Source: Mycolicibacterium lutetiense (GTDB taxonomy: Bacteria > Actinomycetota > Actinomycetes > Mycobacteriales > Mycobacteriaceae). Taken from it: a stretch of DNA of 64,000 bases. Below are positions 34,705 through 44,160 of the stretch, one piece after another. The stretch spans positions 2,170,001 through 2,234,000 of the forward strand of contig NZ_JAGIOP010000002.1 in NCBI RefSeq assembly GCF_017876775.1, written 5' to 3'. The notes under the pieces are model-generated. The model did not search any database and was not told the DNA's origin. It was given only the letters and a program-made list of their open reading frames with translations. Position numbers and translations under genes: made by a program. How positions within the stretch are numbered: the first letter of the stretch is position 1; each line of letters opens with the position of its first letter.

Positions 34705-36372
34705 TCAGAGCCGCTTGGCGTCCAGCGCTTTCATCAGCGAAGGTCGTTTGCCGTAGTCCTGGCGGATCTGCGCGATGAACGACGCGAAATCGTCACGGCG
34801 ACCGCCCCGTTCATACAGTGCCGCCATCGTCGCCAGGGTCTCGGCGATGTCCGGATAGATCTTGGAGTTGGGATAGCGCAGATCTTTTTCGAGTGCGGGC
34901 CGATACAGGTCTGCGGCGGCGATCGGTCGAGTCTCGGCGCCTCGGACCGCCAGTTCTCGCCACGCCCCACCTGCTCCGTAGCGGTCGGCGGCCTGCCAGG
35001 CGGCGTCCATGTCGCCGTCGCTCATGTGCAGTTGCACCAGAACCGTGCCAAGGGCGAAGCGGTCCGTCTCGGCCAGGCGATGCGCGTGATCCACAGCCCA
35101 ACTACGTTCGGTATCAACGTGGTCGATGCTGACTGCGAAGTCGAGGAGGGCACGGTAGGTGCCGACCGACGGCTGACGGACGAAGTCTGCGCGAAGGGCA
35201 TCCACCGCGTCGTCGATGCGACCCAATTTCTTATACGTCTGGGCGACCTGGTCGGGGCTCAGCCAGTAGTCGTTGCCGCCGCCGTGGCTGCTGATGCGCC
35301 CCTCTGCCACTGCGCGATCCATCCATGCCGTCGCGTCTTCGACGCGTCCGGCGGCGTGCAACCGGTCGACGATCGCACCGAATTTGACGTGTTCCCCCTG
35401 GCTGAGCAGGTCGACGGCCCGGTCGAGATCGCCGTCGTGATCGGCTAGCTCCAGCAGCATCGTGTCAACCTCAAAACGCTTGAAATGGTCTGTGCCGGCC
35501 AGCTTTCGGTCCAGCGCCGCCACAGCGCGGCGGTAGGTTCCGAGCGCCTTCTCGTCGAACGCGTCGACGAAATCCGCCAAGACCACATTCGGCCATCCCG
35601 GTGAGTCCGCGCGGAATTTCACAAGCCAGGTCGCAAGTTTGACCGGATCGGGCCGGCCCAGCCGACAGGCCTGCGCGTAGAGCTCGGCGGCGCGCTGACA
35701 TTGGTCACCGATCACGCCCGCAGAGTCGTCGACCTGTCCGAGGAGCTTGCGCAACCGGGTGACCGCCCGCAGCAACGCCGGCCGCGCGATCTCGGCGGCC
35801 CCGCCGTTCACATGCGTCTCGAGCTCGTCGAGCATTTCACCGGCGTCCTTCGCGACGTCAAACGAACGTCGGTAGTCGACAAAGCCGCGAAACTCCAACA
35901 TGTTTCGCACATAGGCTTCCAACTCGGCTTTGACCTGGGTGTCGTCACCGGAGGTCGCGGTGGCGCGAATCTCCAGCATGCGCCGCACTCCGCCGTCGCG
36001 CTGCGCGATGGTCAGGACCAGCTCCCGTAGTTCGTCGACGTTCATCGACTGCACGGCAGCTTCCAGCAGGTCATCCGCAGTACCGGCGGTGACGTCGTCG
36101 ACGGCGACGCGTCCGCTGTCGATCGCGGCGAGCCCGGTCGCGACCAGGTGCTTGCAGAAGTTGCCGTCGGCATGGTGCGGGCACGTGCAGTATCCGTCGG
36201 GCAGCGGGCCGGACCAGTCAAGCTCGACGGTGTAAACCCGCTTGGCCTGGATCGACGCGTACGCCTTGGACTCCGTGGTCCGTAGCCCGCGGACATATCG
36301 GACGTAGTCTTCGCCGCGGGCATAGATCAAATCGCCGGCGACGGTCAGCAGCGTCGATTCAGATAGCGACAT
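34705..36372 (-). CDS. SWIM zinc-finger protein with helical repeats
   Basis: 555 residues. The SWIM motif is complete near residues 61-77: CTCPHHADGNFCKHLVA (CxCx8CxH). The rest is predicted all-helical, with TPR-like repeats (VAQTYKKLGRIDDAVDALRA, WQAADRYGAGGAWRELAVRG). Family members bind DNA or proteins, and some are linked to SNF2 helicases; none lies next to it here. Start ATG 36372. Confidence 0.8.
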   Translation of the reverse strand: MSLSESTLLTVAGDLIYARGEDYVRYVRGLRTTESKAYASIQAKRVYTVELDWSGPLPDGYCTCPHHADGNFCKHLVATGLAAIDSGRVAVDDVTAGTADDLLEAAVQSMNVDELRELVLTIAQRDGGVRRMLEIRATATSGDDTQVKAELEAYVRNMLEFRGFVDYRRSFDVAKDAGEMLDELETHVNGGAAEIARPALLRAVTRLRKLLGQVDDSAGVIGDQCQRAAELYAQACRLGRPDPVKLATWLVKFRADSPGWPNVVLADFVDAFDEKALGTYRRAVAALDRKLAGTDHFKRFEVDTMLLELADHDGDLDRAVDLLSQGEHVKFGAIVDRLHAAGRVEDATAWMDRAVAEGRISSHGGGNDYWLSPDQVAQTYKKLGRIDDAVDALRADFVRQPSVGTYRALLDFAVSIDHVDTERSWAVDHAHRLAETDRFALGTVLVQLHMSDGDMDAAWQAADRYGAGGAWRELAVRGAETRPIAAADLYRPALEKDLRYPNSKIYPDIAETLATMAALYERGGRRDDFASFIAQIRQDYGKRPSLMKALDAKRL

Positions 36373-36477
36373 GTGCCCATGGTGCCCGATTCAGGTGGCA
36401 CCGTGGCAATGGTGTATCACTGCGCGTCATCGCCCGATGCGGTCACGCTCCCCGGTGCGCCGTTGAGGGTGACCACA

Positions 36478-37440
36478 CTACGCCGGCACACTGGCGACCC
36501 GGCAGAACTCCGCGGCGAACGCCTGCGCGATTCCCGCGGCGCGGCGGTGGCACTCGTCGTCGTCGAGATCGGCGTCGCCGCGTCGGTAGCGAGAGCCCAA
36601 CCGCGCCAACGCGTCCGCCCCCTCGTTCAACGGAACGCCGGAATGCCCAGGCACCCATCGTATTTCGATCCGATCGCGCTCGGCATAAATGCGGCGCCGG
36701 GCGGCGTACAGGCAGTGTTCGCGAGCGGGCTGTTCTGCTGGGTACTCGGCAGGCATGGCCGGCTGGCCGCGCTTCCAGCCGTTCACCATGGCGATCGCGT
36801 GTTGGCTGTCGGACAACACCGTCAGGTGATGGCGGGGTAACGCGGACACCGCGGCGCCGATCGCCCGCAGCTCGGCGACGAGCACCGGTTCGGTACCGAC
36901 CCGTTTGGACGACGACCGATATCCGGCCAGTCCGTAGTCCCCGGACGAGGTGAGCCAGCCGAACCCGGCGTGCTGTTGACGCACGGAGCCGTCGGTCGCC
37001 ACGGTGACGGGCCCGCCGTCGACCGCGCGTGGCGATGGGAGCGGTACCGGCTGTGCCGGGTAGGCATTCTGCACGCTCGCGACGGCCGCTGCCAGCAATG
37101 AGCGATCGGCATGGTCGGGACGCTCGATCCACCAGTCGCCTGCCGCCTCGGAGATCTGCCCGGCGTAGCGCCACAGCGGGCTGCCACAGGTCAGGTTCAC
37201 GACGAACCGCAACCGCTCCGGCCCCTCGTGCCCGGCGCAGACCACGCCGATGGCATCGAGCACCGCCACCTCGGGATTGGGCGCCGCCACCACTCCTGCA
37301 CACGACCAGGACTCCCCGACCGCGGCATACCGGTAACCGAACGCCGTCTCGGCGACCGCGATCGCGATCGACTCGGCCGGGCGCGGGCGCGCGAACACCA
37401 GGTCGACGCGCCTGGGCCGGGCCTGAGGCACCTGCACCAT
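36478..37440 (-). CDS. RNase H-like domain protein
   Basis: 320 residues. N-terminal about 130 residues of unknown fold, then a full RNase HI-like domain: VTVATDGSVRQQHAGFGW (first Asp), VLVAELRAIGAAVSALP (Glu), LTVLSDSQHAIAMVNGW (second Asp) and IRWVPGHSGVPLNEGADALA (final His/Asp). The DEDD set is complete, so hydrolysis of RNA in RNA-DNA hybrids is plausible. Start ATG 37440. It is divergent from the EEP-family gene. Confidence 0.82.
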   Translation of the reverse strand: MVQVPQARPRRVDLVFARPRPAESIAIAVAETAFGYRYAAVGESWSCAGVVAAPNPEVAVLDAIGVVCAGHEGPERLRFVVNLTCGSPLWRYAGQISEAAGDWWIERPDHADRSLLAAAVASVQNAYPAQPVPLPSPRAVDGGPVTVATDGSVRQQHAGFGWLTSSGDYGLAGYRSSSKRVGTEPVLVAELRAIGAAVSALPRHHLTVLSDSQHAIAMVNGWKRGQPAMPAEYPAEQPAREHCLYAARRRIYAERDRIEIRWVPGHSGVPLNEGADALARLGSRYRRGDADLDDDECHRRAAGIAQAFAAEFCRVASVPA

Positions 37441-37591
37441 GTCTCACCTCCCGCGGGTTTCGATGGGGAGACAGTAGAGGTGCCCACCGACAGTGCATCG
37501 GCGCGTGAGTCGGGCTCGACCGAGTTGTCGGTGCCCCTCTTCATACTGATCGGCTCGCTGGAGATTCCATGCCGAGCGAGAGGACTCCGGC

Positions 37592-38290
37592 ATGACGATC
37601 CGCATCGCGACACTGAACATCCGCCACGGTGGCAGCAAGTTCGGTGCAGCACTCAGCACGCGACTGCTCGGCTATGACGCCGACCTGCTCGTCGTGACCG
37701 AGTTCCGGGCCAACGACGCGGGCACCGCTCTGGTCGCCCAACTCGAACGCGCCGGATATACGACCACACATCCCATGGCCGAGCCGAAGCAGAACACCGT
37801 GCTCATCGCTTCCCGCGCCCCCATCGACCGGGCGGCCCCGTTCACCCGGGATCTGCCCGGCCGGCACCTGTGGTGCGCGGAGTTCGACGGGACTCTCGTC
37901 TGCGGCGTCTACCTGCCGCAGGCCCACGCGAAGCTGCCCTACTGGGAGGCGTTGATCGACCGTGCCCGCCGCAGCGGCATCGACCTGCTCATCGGCGACT
38001 TCAACACGGGCAACAACGATCTCGACAAAGATCCCAAGGGGACGAAGTTCATCGGACCGGAAATGCCCGGCCGTTTGATCGCCACCGGATACACCGACGT
38101 GTGGCGGTCGCTGCACCCGACCGCCCGCGAGTACTCCTGGTTCAGCCGCCCCGGCGACAACGGGTTTCGCCTCGACTACATCTTCGCCGCGCCAGAGTTC
38201 GCAGAGCGTGTGGTGGCGTGCCAATTCGACCATGCACCGCGGCTTGCCGGCGAGACCGACCACTCGGCGCTCGTGGCCTCGTTCGACTAG
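37592..38290 (+). CDS. endonuclease/exonuclease/phosphatase (EEP) family protein
   Basis: 232 residues. EEP-fold motifs in order: IATLNIRHGG (Asn/metal site), LLVVTEFRAND (Glu), LLIGDFNTGNND (GDFN), YSWFSRPGDNGFRLDYIFAA (Asp-Tyr) and GETDHSALVA (the final DH). This is a complete Mg2+-dependent phosphodiesterase core without signal peptide, so it acts in the cytoplasm on DNA or a phosphoester. ATG 37592 preceded by GAGAGGA. Confidence 0.85.
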   Translation: MTIRIATLNIRHGGSKFGAALSTRLLGYDADLLVVTEFRANDAGTALVAQLERAGYTTTHPMAEPKQNTVLIASRAPIDRAAPFTRDLPGRHLWCAEFDGTLVCGVYLPQAHAKLPYWEALIDRARRSGIDLLIGDFNTGNNDLDKDPKGTKFIGPEMPGRLIATGYTDVWRSLHPTAREYSWFSRPGDNGFRLDYIFAAPEFAERVVACQFDHAPRLAGETDHSALVASFD

Positions 38291-38629
38291 AAGCCAACCA
38301 ACAGAAGGAGACCATGAGCAACCGAAAGCGTGAGCCATGTACCCGGTGGCCGCTAAGCATCATCCGTGGTTCGAAAACGGCTGAACCGCAGCGTGTTCGC
38401 GTGACAATCACGTTCTACATGAGCTCCGACATGGGGACCGTTGACCTCGCTGTGCGCGGGTACGAGCGCGGGGGACCCATTCGGTGGTCCCGTCGCTATG
38501 CGGCTTGGGGTTGATGGGTCGTGGTCCACTGTAGGGTGAACCCGGCGGGGCTCAGTTCGCGGAGCCAGGCGACTCGACGATGGCCGACAAGCGGGCGCAG
38601 TGGTTTCGCCGGATGAGGGGATGCGATCG
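38291..38629. other. gene-poor stretch with the first 39-bp repeat
   Basis: A frame from 38313 to 38514 (MSNRKREPCTRWPLSI...) exists, but it has no recognisable family and ends in the repeat. I see no convincing gene, RNA or terminator. It may be decayed coding DNA interrupted by the cassette that follows. Confidence 0.4.
38470..38508 (+). repeat. 39-bp direct repeat, copy 1
   Basis: Begins GGGGGACCCATTCGGTGGTC and continues GTCGCTATGCGGC. It matches 39827-39865 in 37 of 39 positions, same orientation, 1357 bp apart. GGACC...GGTCC inside gives partial dyad symmetry. It flanks a two-gene cassette, like attachment-site or target duplications. Confidence 0.8.
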
Positions 38630-39169
38630 ATGGACGACGTTCGCGGCGAGCGCCTGGGACGGCGCGACCAACGGCCGCACGACTACTTCGAGAGTGTTCC
38701 CAACTACACCGACACTCTTCCCGACTACAGAAGGCTGGCCCGCGAAATCGGACAGGAGATCGCCGCCACCCGATCGTCGAATGTCCTGGCGCACAACGGC
38801 CGGGTGTTCTGGAAGCTCACCGACGCCGACAGTGGAGCACTCGCCTGGCTCGCATTCACCCGGCCTGATGCGCGGTCGGCGCTGGCCCGGCGCAAGGTGT
38901 CGACATTGATCCCGTACCTGCAAGTATTCATGGCGAACTGGTTCGTGAGCGTCGACCACGAGCTCACCGATCAGTGCCAGTGGATACACACAAACATCGA
39001 CGTTTATGAGGCGCGCGAACTGGCACTGCTGGTGCCGCAGCCGACTGCCGGGGACATCAAGCGGATCACCCGACCCGAAGCGGTGCTAACCCTCGACGAC
39101 ATCGACCGGCACAAAGTGACGACCGTACTGGGAAAGGGAACTGCTCAAGCGATGAGGACTCGACGATGA
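38630..39169 (+). CDS. unknown protein, first gene of putative nuclease cassette
   Basis: 179 residues from ATG 38630, with GAGGGG 9 bases upstream; GTG 38600 is also in frame. Mixed alpha/beta protein with DYRRLAREIGQEIAATRSSN, FWKLTDADSGALAWLAFTR and IHTNIDVYEARELALLVPQP. No motif is recognised. Its stop overlaps the next gene's ATG, so the two products are likely partners. The cassette is enclosed by 39-bp direct repeats. Confidence 0.65.
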   Translation: MDDVRGERLGRRDQRPHDYFESVPNYTDTLPDYRRLAREIGQEIAATRSSNVLAHNGRVFWKLTDADSGALAWLAFTRPDARSALARRKVSTLIPYLQVFMANWFVSVDHELTDQCQWIHTNIDVYEARELALLVPQPTAGDIKRITRPEAVLTLDDIDRHKVTTVLGKGTAQAMRTRR

Positions 39170-39693
39170 CTCGACTGAACCCACAGGAGTTCCACGAGTG
39201 GGCGTACGACGACCTACTCGCTAACACCACCCGTGGTGTGCTGGCCGAGTACATCGTGGCCAAAGCACTGGGCACCCTCGACACGAAACGCGTCGAATGG
39301 CACAAGCACGACCTCGAAATCGACGGTGTCGGGGTAGAGGTGAAATCGGCTGCCTACTTGCAATCGTGGGAAACCCGGCCTTCGACGATCTCGTTCGGCA
39401 TCAGCCCCGCAATGGGCTGGGACGCCGGCACGAACACCTATGGGGCCAGTGCGGAGCGGAGCGCCGCCGTGTACGTCTTCTGTCTGCTCAACGGTACGGA
39501 GCGTGAACATGTCGACCCGCTCGACGTCGCGCAATGGACGTTTTATGTACTGCCGACGAGTGTTCTCAACCGTAAAGTACCGCAGCAGAAGCAGATTCGT
39601 CTCGGACCGCTGATAGCCCTCGGTCCGCACCAGTGCACATACGACGAACTCAAGACCGCCATTCATGAGGCAGCGGTCAACCGCGGCAGCTGA
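39166..39693 (+). CDS. putative PD-(D/E)XK restriction-endonuclease-like protein
   Basis: 175 residues. HDLEIDGVGVEVKSAAYLQS contains the D...ExK pattern of PD-(D/E)XK nucleases (Asp in DLEID, then VEVK, about residues 50-62). The following ISFGISPAMGWD, AAVYVFCLLN and VDPLDVAQWTFYVL match a recurring family of conserved hypothetical proteins that I associate with restriction-like folds. It is translationally coupled to the preceding gene (ATGA). A role in DNA restriction is inference; no methyltransferase lies next to it. Confidence 0.65.
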   Translation: MTRLNPQEFHEWAYDDLLANTTRGVLAEYIVAKALGTLDTKRVEWHKHDLEIDGVGVEVKSAAYLQSWETRPSTISFGISPAMGWDAGTNTYGASAERSAAVYVFCLLNGTEREHVDPLDVAQWTFYVLPTSVLNRKVPQQKQIRLGPLIALGPHQCTYDELKTAIHEAAVNRGS

Positions 39694-39801
39694 CGAACTC
39701 CTCGTGGAGTTTACGTTCGCCACGGTTGCCGCCGGTCCGGTCCGCCGTGGTACGTCGGCGGTAGGAACCTTCAACGGCACCGTGTTGACCGTGCCTTCGG
39801 C

Positions 39802-40146
39802 TTGGGAAGTGGGTTCCACCTGCTGAGGGGGACCCATTCGGTGGTCCAGTCGCTATGCGGCCTGGCCAACCTCGTGCTGGCCTGCGCGCGGTGTAACACC
39901 GACAAACGGCACGCGCTGCCGGCGGTAGAAATCGTCACGGAGGTGCTGAGGCGCGATCAGGCGAAGCTGGAGCAGATCGCCAGCGAAATCCGTTGGACCA
40001 CTGAATACAACCGGGTAGTGGCTGCGGCCCGCGGGGTCTACGCGAGCCAGCCGCCGGGGATTGCGACGTGGTCGGGCTATAAGTCGAGTGCGCGGTTGGA
40101 CATCGGGTTCCTGCCGGGATGGGTCCGCGGGACGACGGCCCGGTGA
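39802..40146 (+). pseudogene. HNH endonuclease gene remnant (C-terminal part)
   Basis: ANLVLACARCNTDKRHALPA is the second half of an HNH motif (NLVLAC..CN..K). The first half (CxxC and the DHI-type His) is missing upstream, where the second 39-bp repeat forms the reading frame (RGTHSVVQSLCGLA). C-terminal SGYKSSARLDIGFLPGW is intact. The gene appears to have been split by the repeat-flanked cassette. Its end overlaps the convergent gene by 70 bp. Confidence 0.55.
39827..39865 (+). repeat. 39-bp direct repeat, copy 2
   Basis: Second copy of the repeat at 38470-38508 with two mismatches (A for C, C for T). It falls inside the reading frame of the HNH remnant, exactly where the native RGG-T/N-L-V-L type sequence would join. 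Confidence 0.8.
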
Positions 40147-40976
40147 CTGCTGGCGTCCTCGGCGCGCGCCGCAGCTACGCGGCTCCCCCCGTCACGGGCT
40201 TGTTGAATCTGGTTCTTGATCTCCCGGTAGGCCTGCACGCGCGCCATCACCCCATCTACCGCCGAATCCTGCTGCGAGGCTTCTGGGGTGGCCTCAATGC
40301 CGTAGAGCATGCCGCTCAGCTTCGCGTGCAGCTCGGCGCGTTGTTCGGCGACCCGGGCGTCCTCACGTTCGGTCCGTAGTGATTTGTCGATGAGCTGGGC
40401 TTCCTTGGCGCATTTGCCGACGAGTTCCACCCGTTCGATCGCAACGAGTTCCAGGTTGGCGGCAGTGGTCTTCGCCTCGGCGAGAATCTTGCGATCCTCG
40501 GCGCTGGGCTTGTCCAATGCCGACAACTTTCCGATCACCCCGCGCAGCGCGTGTGCCTTCTCAAAGTTGTCGGTGATCGCCTTGACGTCGGCGCTGAAGT
40601 CGACGTCACCCAACCATCCGGCGCGGGCGGCTTCGGACGCGGTCACCTGCTTCACCGCGCTCAGTGCGGACTCCACGAGCCCGGCGTTCTGCTTGCCGAG
40701 CGTATCGATGCGCCGTTGCTTCTCCTTGCGGATCCGTTCTTCGCGTTGATGTTTGGCATCCGCAGCCAGCGCCGCCTGCTCGATACGAGCGCGTTCCTGC
40801 GCCTCATAGCTGCGTTGCTCCAGTGCAACGACAATCTGGTAGCCGGCCCACCCCACCACAGACACCACAGTGACGACGCCGAGTGCGATCCACACCGGCT
40901 TCGGGACCAGCGCGATGAGCACGAAGACGAAGAAGATCAGGCCACCCACGCCCGAGGAGCTCTTATTGCTGCTCAC
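40077..40976 (-). CDS. membrane-anchored coiled-coil protein
   Basis: About 299 residues from GTG 40976 (GGAGG 6 bases upstream; a GTG one codon earlier is also possible). Two adjacent hydrophobic segments (GVGGLIFFVFVLIALVP and VWIALGVVTVVSVVGWAGY), then a long charged helical region (RARIEQAALAADAKHQREER, RIRKEKQRRIDTLGKQ) predicted as coiled coil. No enzymatic motif. Function unknown; the anchor-plus-coil layout suggests a scaffold or sensor at the membrane. Confidence 0.7.
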   Translation of the reverse strand: MSSNKSSSGVGGLIFFVFVLIALVPKPVWIALGVVTVVSVVGWAGYQIVVALEQRSYEAQERARIEQAALAADAKHQREERIRKEKQRRIDTLGKQNAGLVESALSAVKQVTASEAARAGWLGDVDFSADVKAITDNFEKAHALRGVIGKLSALDKPSAEDRKILAEAKTTAANLELVAIERVELVGKCAKEAQLIDKSLRTEREDARVAEQRAELHAKLSGMLYGIEATPEASQQDSAVDGVMARVQAYREIKNQIQQARDGGSRVAAARAEDASSHRAVVPRTHPGRNPMSNRALDL

Positions 40977-41170
40977 CACATACCTCCAGATACTCGTCCA
41001 TGCGACGCCAATTCGCCAGAAATATCCGCCGATCCGGGATCAAACGTCCACCTTGCATCGGTCGATGACTGCCCGCGCGTCGGCTGATCGCCAGCCACTG
41101 GAGGCGGTCGTCATCAATACGTTTGAGCGCCGATACTCTCGGCCGCGCCTCGGCGTCCTAGTTGGGCGTT

Positions 41171-41560
41171 TCACGGGTTGGTGATTCTTTCCAGGACGGT
41201 CGGGCGGTCTTGCACCACCACGACATCAGGGAACTGGGCGAGCAACGCGCAGACGAACGCCGACCGCTTGATGTTCAGGTAGTTCAGCAGTTCGATGTGG
41301 CTGAGAGTTCCGTTCTTACACAACTGTTCCCAGGCGACCACGATCATCCACGCCGGCACTAGCTGAGGTCCGGACGCACGCGCCCGGGACCGCTCGGTCT
41401 CCACCCATACGCCTGCACGGTCGAACGACGTCATCCAGTTGGTGCGCTTGTTACTCAACGTCTGGATGACATCGCTTCCGGAGGCCACTTCCGTGATGCG
41501 CTCCAACAGCTCGTCGTCGAGTTCGACCGTAGTCTTGCGGCCATCCTGCAGATGGGTCAC
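41171..41560 (-). CDS. small HTH-like protein, orphan paralogue of the McrBC-operon protein
   Basis: 129 residues from GTG 41560, preceded by AGAGGAT. The C-terminal 93 residues are closely related (roughly 60 % identical by eye) to the protein at 49379-49741; shared blocks are VETERS, SGPQ-x-VPAWMI, ELLN-x-LN, KRSAFVC and RPTVLE. The segment LSHIELLNYLNIKRSAFVC looks like a helix-turn-helix. Unlike its relative, it has no helicase or McrB next to it, so it may be a remnant or a stand-alone regulator. Confidence 0.7.
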   Translation of the reverse strand: MTHLQDGRKTTVELDDELLERITEVASGSDVIQTLSNKRTNWMTSFDRAGVWVETERSRARASGPQLVPAWMIVVAWEQLCKNGTLSHIELLNYLNIKRSAFVCALLAQFPDVVVVQDRPTVLERITNP

Positions 41561-41776
41561 TGTCCATATCCTCTCGCAATCAATGGCACAGCCTGTGTTC
41601 AGGCCAGCCGGACAGATTGACAGAGACCACCGACAACCTTGCGAAACAGCAACGCAGGGTTTCAGTTGGTATGACGAGCCTGCCGCTGGACCGCGAACCA
41701 CTTCTCTCTCATCCACACCGGATTGGAAGTGCCACAAGAGTTCGACGATGCCTAGTCGCGAGTAGCCGCCGAGACC

Positions 41777-42163
41777 TTATCCGTCCGGGTCGGACCGATA
41801 ACCGCCCCGGCCACACCAATCCGCACGTTGGAAATCGGAGGCATGTTTAGCGACGTGACAGATGCGCCGGCCCCACGTCGCGATCCACGCATCCGACGAT
41901 GCCCGGGCCGCCTCGCCGGCACTCAACAGACGTGGGTCACTGAGATTCGAATGACCGACCAGGCAATACAAGCAGTCGAGTAGATATTCTCGGGCAGGGC
42001 ACGCTCGGTCGCCGATAAGCTCCAAGAGCAACTCCAGGTTGTCGATGTCGGCGACGATGAGATCCCAGTCCTGCATCGGCTCAAACGCTCCGCTGTATGC
42101 CCAGGTGCGGATCTCCGCCGGCGTCGGGTTCACCACATCGACAAAGATCGGCCCGTCGGACAT
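41777..42163 (-). CDS. unknown acidic small protein
   Basis: 128 residues from ATG 42163 with AGGGCG upstream. Helical centre (DWDLIVADIDNLELLLELIG) and three Cys (RACPAREYLLDCLYCLVGHS). No family recognised. Lies 168 bp downstream of the Macro/SIR2 gene on the same strand, so it could be its last operon member. Confidence 0.55.
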   Translation of the reverse strand: MSDGPIFVDVVNPTPAEIRTWAYSGAFEPMQDWDLIVADIDNLELLLELIGDRACPAREYLLDCLYCLVGHSNLSDPRLLSAGEAARASSDAWIATWGRRICHVAKHASDFQRADWCGRGGYRSDPDG

Positions 42164-42331
42164 CGCCCTATTCTTGCAGGATTTCTTTGACGTCTGTCAG
42201 GCCGGCCAGGCGTCGGCGGTTGTGAAATCGGTCGATGCAGCGAACCCCGTCGAGCCGCCGAGGTGCACGGGGCAGGTTGGCTGCGCGCCGACAAGATTGG
42301 CGCGTTGCCGCACAAGGCATCTCACCACCTC

Positions 42332-43837
42332 CTAGTCGGTGGTCGCGCCCATCCCTCTGAGAGTCTCAGCGATCCGCGACCATCCCGGACTCGTCTTCGC
42401 CGCGGGTTCGACGGTGTGCAGAAATTCGTAGACGGCATCGCGCAGTGCCCGCTCATTCGCACGCAAGCCACTCTTGTAGTCGTCGTCCAGAAGATACTGA
42501 GCGGCGCGTTCGTCGCTGGACGCCGCCTTCCAGGAGAGACGGTCCAAAAATATCTCCAGCCGGCGCGACCCCTCGACGTACGACGTCGCACCCATCGATA
42601 CTGAGTACAGATCCTGGTAGCCGAAGTCTGCGACGGCGCTGTCCATGAGTGCGATCGCGGTGCCAGCCCGATTCCAGTCTTCGCAGAGTGCTCGCTTTCG
42701 AACTTTGGTGACCTCGCTCGCCAACTCCAGAAAGCTCTGTTCTCGGAAGCTATAGCCGACGAACAACAGGTGGCTGGTGAGCAGCAGACCCTGAACCACG
42801 CCCCGTAATGCCTGGCTTTCCGCCTCGTGCCGATCAAATTCTTCGCGGGTCAACACAACGGATTTGGGGACCCTGATGTCACCGTTCAGCTTAAGCAGCC
42901 ACGGAAGACTTCCGTCGGCGAGTTGGCGTGCGAGGACGCGGTATTCACTGGACATCACGGAGTCGAGCGCAAGCTCCAGACAGGGATCGAAGTTCGTCGT
43001 GACCATCTTCTGTACCCGCAGGCTTGCCAACAACGCATGTCCGATCGCATGGCGTGGAACGTCGAGCAGCCCAGACAGAAGCCCGTGGTACCTGTCTCCC
43101 AGCTGGGCCACAACCTCAGTTGCGGCATCCTCGGGTGCCGTCTCGTGGGCAGGATGTGAACGGCCCGCTTCGTCTGCCAGTCGCTGCAGAAGCAATGTCC
43201 AGTCGGGCAGGCCGGCTGGCCGGGATACGCCTGACCCTACGAACAATGAGAGCTGACCGTGCCTGCCCATCTCACCGAGACGGTCCGCCTCTGAGATCAG
43301 TTCGTCGGACAGTTCTGACCAATCACGGTTCGGATCCCGTCGGTTCTGAGTCGCTGCAAAGTCCCTCTGATCGAACAGGATCAGTGCGATGTCGCATGAC
43401 TGCTCGACCTCGCGATACTGCTCGAGCAATTTGTCGATCACTTCGCCGCGTCGGCCGCTCAGCCCGCCTTCCCCCGTTCCCGGCACCGGAACTCCTATAA
43501 GCGGACGTGCCCGCCCATCGCCGGCCTCCAAGCCCTGTGACACGTGGTCGATGGCAGTCCACATGCGGCGAACCACATCGTCTGGCGTCGTGCGTCCTTC
43601 GACGGCGATGAAGGCGCGCACTTTTCTGCCATCGTGGTCATCCAGCGCGACGGTCCCATTGGCGTTACAGCTTCCGGGGAGTCGCAGCCACCCTGCATCT
43701 CCCGCCGGGAGGCCGGATGGCAGAACGTTCGACCACGCGCGGTTCACATTCAGCCGGGAGTCACAGGGAATCAGCACCGCGTCGCACGCCAGTTTGGTCA
43801 GATCGCCCTGGGCGACGAATAGGTGCCCCACGAACAA
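42332..43837 (-). CDS. Macro-like domain fused to SIR2-family domain (putative defence effector)
   Basis: 501 residues from TTG 43837 (GTG 43831 alternative). Residues 1-165 resemble a Macro domain: VAQGDLTKLACDAVLIPCDS and PLIGVPVPGTGEGGLSGRRG, with the ligand-loop GTGEGG. Residues about 190-400 are SIR2-like: LSLFVGSGVSRPAGLPDW, MVTTNFDPCLELAL (TTNFD keeps the catalytic Asn) and LLFVGYSFREQSFLELA. The usual KLHG catalytic His is replaced: WLLKLNGDIRVPKS, so the NADase centre is altered. SIR2 and Macro modules are known NAD- or ADP-ribose-handling parts of anti-phage systems such as Thoeris. It is divergent from a serine hydrolase with which it may act. Confidence 0.75.
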   Translation of the reverse strand: MFVGHLFVAQGDLTKLACDAVLIPCDSRLNVNRAWSNVLPSGLPAGDAGWLRLPGSCNANGTVALDDHDGRKVRAFIAVEGRTTPDDVVRRMWTAIDHVSQGLEAGDGRARPLIGVPVPGTGEGGLSGRRGEVIDKLLEQYREVEQSCDIALILFDQRDFAATQNRRDPNRDWSELSDELISEADRLGEMGRHGQLSLFVGSGVSRPAGLPDWTLLLQRLADEAGRSHPAHETAPEDAATEVVAQLGDRYHGLLSGLLDVPRHAIGHALLASLRVQKMVTTNFDPCLELALDSVMSSEYRVLARQLADGSLPWLLKLNGDIRVPKSVVLTREEFDRHEAESQALRGVVQGLLLTSHLLFVGYSFREQSFLELASEVTKVRKRALCEDWNRAGTAIALMDSAVADFGYQDLYSVSMGATSYVEGSRRLEIFLDRLSWKAASSDERAAQYLLDDDYKSGLRANERALRDAVYEFLHTVEPAAKTSPGWSRIAETLRGMGATTD

Positions 43838-44160
43838 ACACCCTAGTCAGGACGCGGGACATAGAGCGGCCCAATGGGAACCACTGGCGCACAATGAGGT
43901 AGCGGCGGAGGGATGGCCCGCTTGGTGCTGCAACGCCCAGCAGACTCGATGCCCGAACCATCGATGCCAGCGGCACGTCGCGCAAACGTGGACGCGCCCG
44001 CACGCGGGGTCATTCAGCAACGTCAGGGTGGGACAACATGTCGAGCGACTACGCATTGTCATCTGAAATGGTCTTTTGCGCACACGTGTCGGTCCGCTGG
44101 TCCATACTCGACCGTCGGCGCTCGCTGTCGGCGAGCCGTCAGGACGAAGGGACGCACTGG
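43838..44160. other. divergent intergenic region between Macro/SIR2 and hydrolase genes
   Basis: 323 bp. A frame upstream of 44161 stays open to ATG 44038 but lacks a ribosome-binding site and protein-like composition, so I treat it as leader. It probably holds two back-to-back promoters; I cannot place -10/-35 boxes with confidence. Confidence 0.4.

Noticed and set aside
44038..44160. Longer N-terminus for the serine hydrolase from ATG 44038
   Set aside because: The hydrolase fold begins at MKVVFLHGIGDGD (44161) with a good ribosome-binding site; the upstream codons read as leader.
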